The notes: a model not told the origin generated them from the sequence alone. Positions 1 through 19,961 are shown, counted from the stretch's first letter. The stretch is 64,000 bases of DNA from Owenia fusiformis (GCA_903813345.2 CAIIXF020000007.1:7323730-7387729); one strand, 5' to 3'. Made by a program: numbers and translations.

Positions 1-1020
1 AATGTGAACACCTTCCAATCCAAACACGTTTGGTTGATCCCAGTGGTGTTTGGATCAGACAGGTTCTACTGCATATATAAATATAAGGTGACAGAGGCTT
101 GATGCGAGACTACTGTAGCTCTTAGATTTGGGATAAATAAGCATGATTCTCTTAAGATTTTTTTTTAGCATGCTGTGGAGAGATACAATAAATCAGTGAT
201 TCTGGCCTTGTATCCTAAGGGACCATGTCAAAATAAATAGAAAGGGAAAGGTAATATGGAAATATTATAATCGTTGAAGGACCTTCAATTCATATCTACT
301 CTCATTGAATTATATTTTATTTAGATTTGTGCTGGGGGGGGGGGGTTAATGCGAAACCTGAACTAGCCTATACATTATAAAATCATGCATTTCAATTTTA
401 ACATTACAATCATATTTGGCACTCATTGTATCAGTAGGTTCATTTAGTATGTCATTTAGATGCTCATCACACATTTGTAACTCGTAATTTACTCAACAGT
501 ATATTATTCCTTCATTTCTGTTAATGCATCATTTCCTGAACATAAATGTATCATTGTGTTGCAGCTAATACTCCCGAGGGGGGAGAAGGGGGGGGGGGTT
601 ATAGCCACTATATTCTCTTTGATTTGAAAAATTTGATATAATTCGATTAGATAATAAATTTTTAGAAAGGAAACTGATACAGTGCTTTGATTGCCCATGA
701 CTCTTCCTTGTGATGTCTTAGATCAATTTTAAATTGAGAAATCATGCTTCTGACTCTGGTTTTATTTGTGCAGCTGTTGAGATAACTCCATAAAATACTG
801 ATACAGTACAGTAGATAATATCATATAATAAGGATTAACATTTAAAAAACTGATTTGTGTTCATTAGATAGTACACATGATTTCAATAAAAATGTCGCGA
901 GAAGCCTGTAGAGTCTGCTAGTTACATCTGTGTGCGAAGGTTTATAGATTCAATATACATACAGGATATTGATCTCCGCAATTAGACCTTACAGAATATC
1001 TCTACTGCGATTTACCTAAC

Positions 1021-1200
1021 ATTGAAGCAAGTAGGCATTGCACTCACTTGGAATATTGAAAATAGGCTTGTATCTACCCAAAAAATCATTTGCATTCACC
1101 CAAAAATTGAAAAGTTTGAAAATTGCCACATTTTTACCAAACTTGGTCAGAATTGTGAAAAAGAAAATTTTGCTCCAAATCGGCGAAAAATCCTAGTGAG
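1021..1200 (+). repeat. Degenerate fragment of the CAGTGATCTCC inverted-repeat family
   Basis: The internal sequence (AAAATAGGCTTG, then CATTTGCA.TCACCC, then TGGTCAGAATTGTGAAAA) matches the body of the better-preserved copies at 22220-22427 and 52501-52672. Both terminal repeats are missing or decayed, so the limits are approximate. Confidence 0.45.
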
Positions 1201-1522
1201 ATAAGTTGATAAAGACGAAAAATTGTTCTTATATTAATGCAAAATGAGAAATACCATGGTAACACATCTTCTCTTTATCCTTGGCTCCCATCTGTGGCCT
1301 ACTGTTAGTATACACATTGAAGACCAATCTTGTGAAAGTGATGGTGACAATCACATTTCAATTTTTTTTATCTTCTACAATTCTATGAGTCTTATAATTT
1401 TTACATTTACAAGGTAAAAAAGGAAAAAACATCTGAAAATGACCATATTGATATTTTCTGAAAGGTTGTACTTTTGCTTCTTTCCCTGAAATTCCTGTTT
1501 GAGATGCCTTGATAGGCTAGAA

Positions 1523-2982
1523 GTAATAACCAGAACAACGGCAACGCCAAAGCGTAGCGAATCCCATCGAACAGAAATGGCTGGCATTTTTACAAACAAA
1601 ATATATAGCAAATATCATAAAATGACACACATAAGAAAGGCCACCATTTTCAAAATGATTGCTCACTAGCCGAGTTGTCATCAGAAGAAGTAATATGCTT
1701 TTTAGTAGCCACGTATAAAATTTTTAAAAATTGCACACACGTACATGTAAATGGTGGCCATTTTTTAAAATGGCCGCCTACTACCCAAAATGTCATAAGA
1801 CAGTTTGCAATCCTTACGAGTATTCACATATCAAATATGAACAAAATCGCTCTCTTACTTTTTGAGTTATAATAAAAATTGAGTTATAATAACACACATG
1901 AAAATGGTGGCCATTTTTCAAAATGGCCGACTACTCCCGAAAGTTTTATTAGACAATGTACCATGCTTTAAGTATTCACATATCAAATACGAACAAAATC
2001 GCTCCAATACTTTTCGAATTATAGCAAAAAATGTAAAAATGACAGCCATTTTTTAAAATGGCAGCCTACTATGCGAAGTATCATGAGACAGTGTGCAAGG
2101 CTCATGAGTATTTACATATCAAATATGAACAAAATCGCTCTACTACTTTTCAAGTTATAGTAAAAAACGTAAAAATGGTGGCCATTTTTCAAAATGGCCG
2201 CCTACTACCCAAAGTGTCATTAGACAGTGTGCCATGCTTATAGTATTCACATATAAAATATAAACAAAATAAAATATGAACAAAATCGCTCTACTACTTT
2301 TTGAGTAAAATTAAAAAATGTAAAATAGCACACGTAAAAATGGCGGCCATTTTTCAAAATGGCCGCCTGCTACCCAATTTGTCATTAGACATTGTGCCAT
2401 GCTTAAAGTATTCACATAACAAATATGAACAAAATCGCTCCACTACTTTTTGAGTTACAGTAAAAGATGTTAAAAAACACACGTAAAAATGGTGCCCATT
2501 TTGAAAAATGGCCGCATACTACCCAAAATGTTTTAAGACATTGTTCCATGTTTCAAGTATACACATACCAAATATGAACAAAATCGCTCCACTACTTTCC
2601 AAGTTACAGCAAAAATCGTAAAATGATGTGCGAAGGCAGCCATTTTTCAAGATGGCTGCCATGTATTTCTTCTTTATTTACATTTCTAGCTTAATCAATG
2701 TCCTATATAACTTTTTTACATTCAAAACATATGGCTATTACAGTTTTATATGCTGAACCTAAATTACTGTAAAATCGGCACTAAAATGGCAGCCATTTTT
2801 AAATGAGCGGCCATTTTAAAAATCGGTTTTTGAGCAGAACTTCTACCCCCATTGGGTACATGTGTACAAAATATGAACAGAATCGGGCCAACGGTATTTG
2901 AGTTATTGCCCGGACGGACAGACGGACGGACGGAGGCGTTCCCTATATCCCTCCGAACTTCGTTCGATGGGATAATAACACT
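1523..2982 (+). repeat. Inverted-repeat-bounded element with internal ~145 bp tandem units (GGCCATTTT type), copy 1
   Basis: About eight units of roughly 145 bp each contain a palindromic core AAAATGGCGGCCATTTT, then TATTCACATATCAAATATGA and AAAATCGCTCTACTACTTTT. The array ends in a GGAC-rich run (2912-2935), followed by CTCCGAACTTCGTTCGATGG and GATAATAAC. The left end (1523-1575) has GTAATAACC and GCGAATCCCATCGAAC, complementary in part to the right end, so the whole looks like a terminal-inverted-repeat element that has amplified internally. Related copies lie at 20952-21932 and 28930-29355. It sits in a UBE2E intron. Confidence 0.75.
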
Positions 2983-3021
2983 CTGACTACTATAGGTCAG
3001 GCCTGTAGACAGCTTTTGCAA

Positions 3022-3141
3022 GGGGGGGGTTACTTTAAAAAAATTCCAGTGGGTTCACATTATGACAACTTTGGCCCAGAATCACTTGAAATGAATGGGG
3101 AAAATCTGTGATTTTGAAATAATTTTTGGTCAGGGGCAGGT
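3022..3141 (+). repeat. Dispersed repeat fragment, pair of 6797-6945
   Basis: Shares AAAAATTCCAG, GGTTCACAT, TGACAAC, CCCA.AATCAC and a G/C-rich tail (GGTGGGGCC here, GCCCCCCTGGC in the other copy) with 6797-6945. No terminal repeats were identified. Confidence 0.5.
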
Positions 3142-4207
3142 GGGGCCGCTGAATTGTAAAACTGTTTTAACTCAATTCAGAGGTTAACTCATCTCTGCAC
3201 TCAGAGTGTGTAACAACTTTTAAATAACTTTGAAAGAAGCTGTCTGGCCTTTCATGACATGTTTGAATGTAAAATAAATGCCAGCTACTATTGGAAGCAT
3301 TAAATTCTGATTAGGTAAGGCTTGATCAAAGGATCATCTCTTTTTTTGTAGAGGGTAGATGTGAAATCAACCTGTTGAAAAGGGTATATAAAATTTCAGT
3401 ATGTTAAAGGGTCTGATAAACCAGAATACCAGCCAATGTATTTTATAAGGGTAGATCAAAAATTTGAGAAGGGTAGGCTTTAAGTCCCATTGATCAACAT
3501 TCCTAGAATTGCTATATTTATTCTATATTTATCTATATTTATATAAGATTTGTTCTTTCCCAGCCTCTGTAGTCTCTATCTCATTGACATCATATGATAT
3601 TCAAGTAATTAAGAGGATGTAACAAACAGAGCAGCTTATAATAGATATTAATCAGTGTAATTAATGAATTACAAGATGGGAAAAATTATTTAAAAATTAG
3701 ATATACGGGCAAGAAGTTAATGATCAAAAGAGAAGATTGGCGCGACCTTCAATTATGAGAGCAAAGACATTGTGAAGAAATTTTCAAATCTTATTCGTCG
3801 TATCTCTATTCCTTCTAGTGCCTTAAATATTACATCAGTATGGTAGACCATGGACATTTTTATACAAGAGATTGTTGTGAGGAAGGAGAATAGCAGATGT
3901 ATTAGATTGGTTGATGTTTTTCATTATATCAAAAACACTAGAGAAATTAAGACATTCACTGAGTAATAACCAAGGGAAGGTTGATTAGCACCTCATCATG
4001 TAGTTTGTTTTGAGTATACCATACCTTATGATTTCAATAACAAGTTATGCAAGATAAGAAATAGTCTCGCTTCAAGACCCTGGACTTTCTACTCTAACAA
4101 GCTCTAACAACTGTGTCATATTAAGGGCTTGTAGCTAGACTAGATTAGAAAATGTATGACATAAACACAGTGTAGTTTAAACAACAGATCGGGATATGAT
4201 CAATTAG

Positions 4208-10911
<6,704 letters not shown>

Positions 10912-13300
10912 CATTATAACAAGAGACATCTATTCATGAAGGATATATTTATTTTGCCATAGAGCGGTGCATGTATGACATTATACCATCTTAACAGAGT
11001 ACTTATGAACTACTAGTGGAAGCTTAAGCGAAAACTACTAGATAAATCTACACAGATGAAAGCTATGAATTGTTTATGGATGTTAAACTGCGTACATATA
11101 ACAGCAGCCATATATCATTTTCAAGCATGGTGAACTAATAGAGAGTCAAAGTCATCGATTATCAATGGAATAGCAACAGGGAGTATAAATAATATCACAG
11201 ATCAATAGTGTATTATCACGGATCAGTGATGTTGTGTCACAAAGCACTGTTGTGTCAAAGAACAAAATGATCATGTCACAGAACACTGAAACAGTGTCAT
11301 CAATCGATTCAGTTTACAGATGAAGAGATTCTTGATTTGGACGAGTGGACACTTGAGAACCTTGGAAAATATTTTATTGTCTATGAACATGATGCTAGTG
11401 CTGTTCATCAGATTCAATTCCTAACAGGGTTCTCATCAGGAGATTTTTAGACCCCGGATTTTAAGCGGTATTGTGACAACTTTTTTCGCGGTATCGCGAC
11501 TACTTCTCCTCCATGTGAGATCAGAGATATCCTATACCTATTAGTATACTTTTCAACATACTTCTTAAGATTATCTTAATCCCAATATTTATTTCTAAAG
11601 GGTTTCTGATTTCCTATTCCTTGTTTGTATCCAGTTTTATGTATTTTCTCAAGAGTTTTACCGCAAATAATGTGACAAAAATGTAAAATTAGACCCCGGA
11701 AAAAACACTTTAGACTCCGGAAAAGTTATTAGACTCTGGTGCAAGAGGGTTTTAAGACATTAGACTCCAGAGAATCTCCAGAGTCTAAAAGCCTAGTGAG
11801 AACCCTGCCTTAGAATCAAGACTGTAATCACTATATATTATAGAGGTTACTTACAAATGAGCCATTGATGAAATGTGAACTGAATGGGGGTTTAATTATT
11901 TTGAAGTAGGTAAACATGCAAGTACAGCCTACACAGTCAGTACAAATCAATTTGAAGGTAACATAATAAAAGTACAATTTTCTCATGTGAACTTTGTAAT
12001 GTGTATCGGAATGTTTATAATGTAATTTTAAGGCCATTTATTGATATCCTGGTTGCAGTTTTTGGGGCTATTTTAGTATCAATTTTAGTATAGTATACGG
12101 GGAAATGGCATAAGTTGAAAATAATTGAGTTTTATTGGGTTTAGTTGATTGTTGTGTAATCAAAAAGAAATGCGGATGTTGAATCAGAATGATATGCTTT
12201 TGCTAATGATGAAAAATGAAATATGGGTTCAGTAAGTACATTCAATCTTTGTACATTTGATCAACATCTTTAGGAATTGCCCATGCCTGATTTGGGACGT
12301 TTATGAGAGTGATATATTAAAAATGCTTCTTTTCAAACATAGGCTCGTGTAAATTCAATGTCAGTTTAGTAATATTTGGCTGGTCATCTAAAAAGATTGT
12401 GCAATTTTTCCATCATTTCAACATGTAGTTTTGATTTTTTAACTAAGAAGATAAACCCTGAACTACCAGTGCTCTTCTTGGTTATCTGGAGTCTATTCTC
12501 CCAACAGACAATTTATTTATAGGGGCCTAAGACCAGTCCATTTAAACATGATACTTATATCAGCACTCTTAAAAGTCTTTAAATACAATCAAATCCTGTT
12601 ATGTTAGACATTTTAAATTGTTTATTTGTGTTAACTAATCCAGACACAATAAAATTTATTGCAGTAAGACAAAAACAAGTATTTTACATTTCTCTTGTTA
12701 AACCCCCTCAGATATCTTAACTGTGCAATTTTCATTCAAAATTCAGACTTTTTTGCATGAATTTATCAATGTATTTTGTGAGATGTTAGGCATTGTATTA
12801 AATTGTGAGTGTACTTCAAGTGTAATTGTTTTCCTACAGATATTCCTGGGTGGTTATATTAATAGTGTTTGATATTTCTCTAACTTACCTGGTACTATCA
12901 ACATGTTCCTGGTACTATCAACATGTTATGACAGACCAGGCCCTTAGAGAATTCTTCAATCGGTAATTTTGAGGGATATATTTTTGGCAAAAGTGGCAAA
13001 AAAGCTACAAAATACTGCCAAAATATATTTCCCATAATGCCCAAATTCATATAAGGTGTCAGATGTGAGGAAATTGTCCCTGGAGACCATATTTGGGGGG
13101 TTTTCCATATTTGGTCATTTCAAAATTACCACGCAGGAATCTGTTAGGTTTAGAGCTGTGTTCAGTTGAGTTGAATCTGGCAGAGGGCAAGATGTAATTA
13201 CAGAATCTCTGTACATTTTATTGTCGCAATGTAAACATTGTAACAGGTAATAAAAAATAAAATTATATATGAAATATATTTCTAGTGTTTTGATCGCTAA
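10912..13300 (+). other. UBE2E 3' untranslated or downstream region
   Basis: Follows the UBE2E stop codon directly. Candidate polyadenylation signals AATAAA occur at 12648-12653 and again near 13250. A DNA element lies at 11425-11807, and a weak hairpin at about 12962-13132 (GGTAATTTTGA..TCAAAATTACC). No coding signal is visible. Which polyadenylation signal is used cannot be read from the sequence. Confidence 0.45.
11425..11807. mobile_element. Non-autonomous DNA element, TIR CAGGGTTCTCA (383 bp)
   Basis: The left end CAGGGTTCTCATCAGG and the right end CCTAGTGAGAACCCTG are inverted copies. The body repeats words such as AGACCCCGG, AGACTCCGG and AGACTCCAG. A solo right end of the same family lies at 35600-35691. 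The CAGGG-type terminus resembles hAT-like MITEs, but no clean 8 bp target duplication is visible. Confidence 0.65.
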
Positions 13301-13855
13301 ATGGTATTTTCAATGGGACATCCATGCACAGTTAATTGAGTAATATCTGATTTATCTTTTATGCCACTGGGACTGGCCAAAAGTTTTTTAATTGGCAGAT
13401 GTTGACATTTCAAGATAACTTAGCATGGAAGTTTATGGCATTCTAAAAATGGGACTGAATAAGAGATTACATTGATATGTATGAGAGATTTTCAGATATT
13501 ACAAGTTTTACTGTATTTAAATTGGCTTCCTACATCAAATCATCATATTATCAGTGATAAATAAATGTTTATCAATTTTTCAATGGTTGATAATTGAAAT
13601 TTCCAAGCACTCATTTCAATTTGACATTGATCTTTTTCTAAAATTATAGTAATATAATAAAGTGATAATTATTAAGGATAAGGGGCCATTACCTTCATGA
13701 ATTTATGACACCCAAATGATTGTAACCATGTAGCCATGGATATTATAATGCCATAGTAAGAGAGTGATAGACCTTGAAGTTCTTAACTTCATGAAAACGT
13801 CTGGTTAAGAAGACTGCCTTAGAAATAAGGACGTCAAACATTTCCACACTATATA

Positions 13856-14476
13856 CAGGGTGGGCCAAAAAAACAGCACTTTTTTTTCAAGACACTACAA
13901 CTTTTTTATTTTCCAACCTACATACCCCAAATTTTGCAGTTATATAGTGCCAGGGGTTCTTAGTAATAATATTATGGAACAAGTCCTTCAACTTGGATTA
14001 TATATGATCTAAAAGGGGAGTTCAATTGGTCCGCCATCCTAATTGATGATATATTTTAGATTTAGTCGCCTTGCTGATATAGCAGTATCAATGAAATGTT
14101 AGCTAAGTTTTTTAAACTGTCTTAATTGCCAGCTTTAGTTGAGCAATTTTCTAGATTGGGTGCCTTCATACAATCTCCTGGAGACCTTCCCATACCCTTT
14201 ACTCACCGGTGTTTGCATCAGGGCTATTAGCTTGGCGATCATCAGGCCGTATCAGTTCAGGAACATTTTGCAAATTATGCTTATTTCTCATGGCACACCA
14301 CATGTTTAAGTGAGACGCTGGTGACATGTTTTTTTCAAGTAAAAGTGAATAATTCATGATCCATGGCTAGATAACAACCTCAAGTTTCATTTGGTATGCA
14401 AAGTATGATTTTGTATCAAAAATTAAAAAAGTTAAAGCATTTTGAAAAAAAAGTGGTGTTTTTTTGGTCCACCCTG
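13856..14476. mobile_element. MITE with TIR CAGGGTGGRCCAAAAAAAC and TA target duplication (621 bp)
   Basis: The left end CAGGGTGGGCCAAAAAAACA and the right end, read inverted, CAGGGTGGACCAAAAAAACA are nearly identical. TA dinucleotides flank at 13854-13855 and 14477-14478. No transposase ORF is present. The TA duplication and CAGGGTG terminus fit a Tc1/mariner-type non-autonomous element. Confidence 0.85.
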
Positions 14477-15122
14477 TACAAAGAAGTCCAAAAATCATTG
14501 GACAAGTCTTAAGATTCTTATTTTCAGTATATTAACAACAAGTTGTTCTTAGCACACTTCAGTGGCAATCCTCAGATTTAATATATTGATTAGACCCCTT
14601 GCCAAGGAAATAATTTCATTTGTATCATCACTAAGGCTACAGCTTGAATTTCAAGAGTAAGATGTTAAATGTCAAAAACCCTTAGATTTTCAGCTAAAAA
14701 ACTTCACTCTGATTAGAACGAACATTTGGTATTATGGTTTGCCTCTCAACCAATCGGAGTACAGCAGAGATATCATTATATGATTGAACAAATATGTAAA
14801 ATTGTGACTGAACAATGACCAGCTCGTATTGGGTTGGCAGGTTAAGAAGTTCATGAGTTAACGCAGAATGAGAACTTTATTTTCTTGAAAGGGTAAAATG
14901 TCAAGCTGACTCAATACTGTAGATATAGGAGAAGCCTTTTTAAAATGTCGTCATGACAAGTCATAAATGATATTAATGTGCAAGAGATCTAATCAAAATT
15001 GGTATTTCTCTTTTTATCACTTGTTGCCATACGAGTGAATCAGTAGATAATTTTAGATCTATGAATGATGGTTATTTAATTATTTGGATTCTTTTTTAAA
15101 CCAGTTGGCTAAGATGCACATA

Positions 15123-16098
15123 GTGTAGATTGGGTTAATTTGGTACCTACTTCAATTTGGGGAATTTGGTGAAATAGAAAAAAAACGCCAATTTACATTT
15201 TTGCCAAAATTTAGAGGGGATCCCCAGGAATTTCATCTTGTGTATTGTATTTAGTCATCTCCCATCCTCCTAAGCAGGTGTCCAGAATCCGTACATCCTT
15301 CTTCCCCCTGCTATAAGCAGTTAGCATTTCCCCGATTAAGAACTCGCAATTTGATTGGCTGTCGCAACACTGGGACAGCAATCATGTATATGTCATCGGC
15401 GCATAATTAGATCACGTGATTCAGTTTAATCGGGCGCGTCCAACTTGGTTATAGCAGGGGGTAAAAAGAAAGAAGATATTCTGGATTTTGAAGCCCTGTG
15501 ATCGGAGGATGGTCATCTCCGGTCTTGAAGGGTTCAATTTTTAAAATATTAAGATTATTCAATCTCTGTCTATGCTGAATTGTAGATGCATTAACGCACA
15601 TTTACTACATGTATGATCTAACATTTGTCTTGTGCTAATAGAAGCCCAGAATTGCAAAATTGTTTATTTATCTTTGATATTTTATCCTTCATCAAAATTG
15701 CGCAATTGAAATGTGTGTTCACTATACAGGTAGTGTTCATGCTTTGATTAAATAAAACATGTAAATTGAAACACAGAATTGCATTTGACAAATCCCCAAC
15801 ATATTTAAAACTAATTTAGCGTAGATTTTCCCTATTCAACGGGCCTTTGAATGGCGCTGTTTTGACAAAAAAATAATAAAAAATCACATTAAAAAATTTA
15901 TGACTATAGTATACTATGAGTGCATTAATACAATCAAGTTAGCATTTACTAAGATTCAATAATCTTTTAAAAGTTAAAAAATTGAACCCTTCAAAGACTG
16001 TATCACAACCCATGTATGTGGGTAAGAGATTTTTATACAAAGCCGCCATAAATGGCAAATTATCAAATTAATTAGCGTCAAATTAACCCAATCTACAG
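15123..16098. mobile_element. 976 bp TIR element flanked by TA, with a nested hairpin element
   Basis: Terminal repeats TGTAGATTGGGTTAATTTG (left) and its inverse CAAATTAACCCAATCTACA (right) are flanked by TA at 15121-15122 and 16099-16100. A second inverted pair (GAAGGGTTCAATTTTT near 15528 and AAAAATTGAACCCTTC near 15977) and a third, nested hairpin at about 15255-15520 lie within. The nested hairpin has CCATCCTCC ends and opposed CCCCCTGCTATAA arms around a CACGTGAT-containing loop. No protein-coding capacity is seen. Confidence 0.75.
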
Positions 16099-16389
16099 TA
16101 CCCCCAAACTCAATGGAAATATAGAAGTCTGTTTGGCTCATTGCAGGTTATTTGATTGTTACCGTGAGAACATATATAGACTTCCACATCAGGTTAGGAA
16201 CCCTTTAATGTTGAGGTGGACCCCTCCTTGGTCCAAAGGTATTTCAATTCTTTCCTGCAATAGAAGTGAACCCTGATCTTGAAGGATGAGGTGAACCTAG
16301 AGTTTGTAATTTGCATATTGTATTGTATCATGGGTGAACAAGTCCTTAAATTTTCCTCATTATACCCACCTTTACAAATTTTGTTTACA

Positions 16390-16565
16390 CAGTAAAACCT
16401 GTCTTAGTGAACACCTTTCTCAAATGAACACCTGTCTCCAACAGACACCCTTCCGGACTACATACTCAACTGACTTCTGTATAAACATCCTCTCTGTAGT
16501 GAGCACCTACCTACAGTGAACTCTTTTGTGGCTTCATAGGTGTTCACTATACACAGGTTTCACTG
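16390..16565. mobile_element. MITE, TIR CAGTRAAACCTGTCT family, copy 1
   Basis: Left CAGTAAAACCTGTCTTAG and right ACAGGTTTCACTG are inverted repeats. The interior has repeated GAACACCT and GTTCACT words. TA follows the right end. Related copies: 26470-26656, 37811-37986, 44787-45284 and a fragment at 47823-47923. Confidence 0.75.
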
Positions 16566-16569
16566 TATA

Positions 16570-17980
16570 TTTATTATATTTGCCTGAAGCCAAATTATAG
16601 TGACCGCTATAATTTTGTCACACTGTTGTCACTGTAAATCCAGTCCCCTATAATTCACCTATTGAAACATCAACTCTTGTAACCCGTCTCATTAGATATT
16701 TCAACATTGTTCTAAACCTCCTCACATCATGTTGGAATACAAATTAAAGGTTGCCTCAACAGAAAAACATGACAAATACGATTTCAATCTTCATATTTTT
16801 TATTTATCATTTCAACTCCTGTTTCTCTACATCAAATCACATCATTTGATAATCAAAACCACATGTCCAAGTTTCATACACATTGTAATATACAGAATTG
16901 CAATAGGATATTTTGAAAAAACTAATGTCACATCCTTATTACATATACCCATTGGGAAATTGAGTAATCCAAGTCTCATTTCCACATCCTTTCAGCTATT
17001 TTATCATCCCCATAGGCACTGTAGATATTGTATTCAACAATGAGTTACCATCACAATTTTCACTTCGCTAAATACATGTTACTCAATATGTGATAGACTA
17101 ATTATATGGACCAAATATGAAGTCATATTATTCTATGGATTCCACCCCTCACACCCATTTTCTTTGTGTTCTACACCAGAATTTGATTCACAATTGAATT
17201 ATCTAGGCATACTTCTTAATTTCGTAGGAACGATGACTTCAAGTGTTGAGAAAAGGAAAACATTGTTATTATATAATACAGGTAGTTTGTTTATGGTTCA
17301 CTGAGACAGTAATACTGCAGTGTAGCCGCATGTCCCCATCGCACATCGATAATTCATAACAAATAATATATAAGCTAAGCTACTCAAATAATTCTACACG
17401 ACTATTGGAAATAATTAATCAGTCTAATGCAGTGCTTCTAAAATGGGCTCAAATTGAGACAATCTTCCATTTGTTGGTCAAGTTTTCTTAGGGCTGTGTG
17501 ATAGACTAATGTTGTAATTATGATCTACGCAAATACACTCCCCGCAAAAGTATGGCAACCTAACCGACAGGTAGATAGCCTGTTAATATTTCAAGTTAAA
17601 TTTTTCATCATGATGGAATTCATGACAAATCTGACTTTTTGGAATCATCAAACATGAAATAGGCTTAACAAACACGCAGGGTAGTCAGTGCTGCCAACAT
17701 TTTGAAGGGGGGTGTAAGTGTATTAATCTCAATATGGGTAAGAGATTAAAGACTCTTAGTACAGATCTGCAATTGCATGTCTCTTAATCAATCCATGATT
17801 TCATCTTAATCATTTGGTAAAAGGGGTCATTGTATGTATGTAGGTGAAGGTTTAAATAGTCTTGTATAGAGATCCTGTCTCCATTCCACCCATTTTTTCT
17901 TACCTAGAACAAGAGAGAAGACGAAAGGATCCTAATGCAAGACTAATTTCTGACATATTTTCCAATGTCCCACAATTCCT
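16570..17980. other. Intergenic AT-rich stretch, no feature recognised
   Basis: No splice-supported ORF, RNA gene or clear repeat is recognised. A 104-codon open frame at 16729-17043 is rich in Ile, Leu, Phe and His and looks like AT-rich chance translation. Confidence 0.4.
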
Positions 17981-17986
17981 TCAAAC

Positions 17987-18076
17987 TAGTCTATCTACAA
18001 GTCATTGTGACCCCCCACAAGTAGTCAAATAGTGGGAGAGGGGGGGGGGGGGTGACAGGGACTTGTAGCTAGACTA
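17987..18076. repeat. Short hairpin element, TIR TAGTCTA.CTACAAGTC
   Basis: TAGTCTATCTACAAGTC at the left is inverted as GACTTGTAGCTAGACTA at the right. Between them a CCCCCC run faces a run of 14 G. A decayed relative lies at 23281-23385. Confidence 0.65.
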
Positions 18077-18831
18077 CCTTCAAACCATACAGGATTAACT
18101 TTCTCCCTGGATGAAGTGTCAGACTTTGGTACAATAAATTCAATGCACAAAATTAAAATAAGCCAAACTGTTTTAAATGCCCTATTGTATTACCACTCTT
18201 ACTTATTGCATGTCAAATGTTGAAAATAATAATGACTATAAAACATGTCTATTTCACTTACATTTTATTTTGATTATTTCAATAAATGCTCTGATTCGTG
18301 AATTAAATCAAGTTGAAATTTTATTATTTTCCAATTGATATCAATGTACAAAATAATTCATTATGCAAAAAACAAGGAAATTCTGAATTCATGAAATACA
18401 GCATGCGTGACTTAAAATTTGTTTTATACTGTAGATTACAGTTGAAACATTAAACACAATGTTTCGCCCATTTATCAAATTATCACATTCAATACTGAAA
18501 TCAGTAATCAGTCATATTGTAATACATCTTATACAAACAATTTTAGTTCCATTGTAATACACACACACTTTTAACCACATATGAATATTACTAGGTATTT
18601 CCATGGCCTTTCAATTAACAAATCTTAAAACATAAAGACTTAGAAGATTTAAACTTCTAAATCAGAGGAAATCGCATCTACATTTATCACTGTTCTCCCC
18701 AGGACTTTTTCTCAACTGTGTCTTACAATCTTACCTCGATTTAGCGAGGATAAAATTGTTGTTCCTAAGCTGGGAAGACCACAGCATATCATAAACTTCT
18801 TTGGTGGGTTGGAATTACATACAGGGTGTTT

Positions 18832-19315
18832 CATATGTATATATGTAGTATTAATACTACTACAGTACATATCATGTTGTATTACATACCTAGCGAAGCA
18901 TTTGTATGGAAGTCAATGGGAAAGTTAGCGAGCTATATCCACCGATATTGCCCGATTACCCCGATATAGCCCGCTTACCTCGTTTTGATATTAGATTTCT
19001 TTAATAACCATGATAATATCATGACGTCACGTCATTGATACAAAGTAACCATGGGAACAAAGGCATGTAATACATCAGTTATGTCACTATGACGTGAAAT
19101 ATGCCTTCGTTCTTGCCCAAATATAGAGCCTCCCAAGGTCGGCCTATATTGGGAGAACTCAGGCATATTTCACGTCATAGTGACATAACCTCTAAATATA
19201 CCATTTTGTTCAGTTTGAAAAGTTACACTACCTTTATATACAAGTAGAATTTCATGATAATGTTGCTCTCATCAAGTTTAGAGGGGGGGGGGGTGCATAT
19301 ATATAAAACACCCTG
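18832..19315. mobile_element. MITE with TIR CAGGGTGTTT and TA duplication (484 bp)
   Basis: The left end CAGGGTGTTTCATATGTATA and the right end TATATATAAAACACCCTG are inverted repeats flanked by TA (18830-18831, 19316-19317). A near-perfect hairpin is nested at 19078-19189. A 64 bp relative with the same termini lies at 52681-52744. Confidence 0.8.
19078..19189. repeat. Near-perfect 112 bp hairpin with CRE-like TGACGTG/CACGTCA arms
   Basis: GTTATGTCACTATGACGTGA (19078-) is exactly inverted as TCACGTCATAGTGACATAAC (-19189). The pairing continues through AATATGCC and a CCAATATA-type centre. It lies inside the element at 18832-19315. Confidence 0.8.
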
Positions 19316-19955
19316 TATATGTGGTTCTTTATCTGTAAGTATCTTCATTTCAAACTGTCATTTACCTTAAACTAAGAAATTGAACCATTGAATAATTGAA
19401 AAGCCAATTTGAATATGATACTGAGCTGCAATATTTAGATTGTAGAACTGTGCAAGAAACTATAATGCAAGTGCTTAACCAGGTAAAATTTGTGTGTTTT
19501 CAGCCTGCATCTAGTATCTTACAGACTACAATTAATTGGAAATGGGAAATACATTGTAGTATTGATATGCACTGTACTGATCCCATTCAATACAATGAAT
19601 ATACACGAGGTCTGATTATGCACAAGGAAATTACAAATTTTGATTTTCAGTTTCGACATAAGAGTTAATTTTTCCTTTCATTTTTTTTATTTTTATTTTG
19701 ACTACGATTTCAGGGCTAAGGTTATGAGAAAGGAAAAAGTGCATGTTTCTGATAATGTATTCTAACTGAAATCATATTCATGGCTTGACTTAACAGTGCC
19801 TTATCTGAACATTATTTTCACACATAAATTATCTACAGATGGCTGTCTGCTTACATACTTGGATGCAATAATACATTTGAATCCATGTTGTTGAAAATCT
19901 GAACTACATCAAATAAACCTATTTTAAGTTTAACTCCTATTCAAAACTAGATTGG

Positions 19956-19961
19956 TTTATT
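19956..19961 (-). promoter_or_regulatory. Candidate polyadenylation signal of DNAJC7
   Basis: AATAAA on the minus strand (TTTATT on plus), about 280 bp downstream of the DNAJC7 stop codon. No closer AATAAA on that strand was noticed. Confidence 0.4.

Noticed and set aside
16729-17043. 104-codon open frame between UBE2E and DNAJC7
   Set aside because: AT-rich composition, no homology recognised, no flanking splice or promoter signals.
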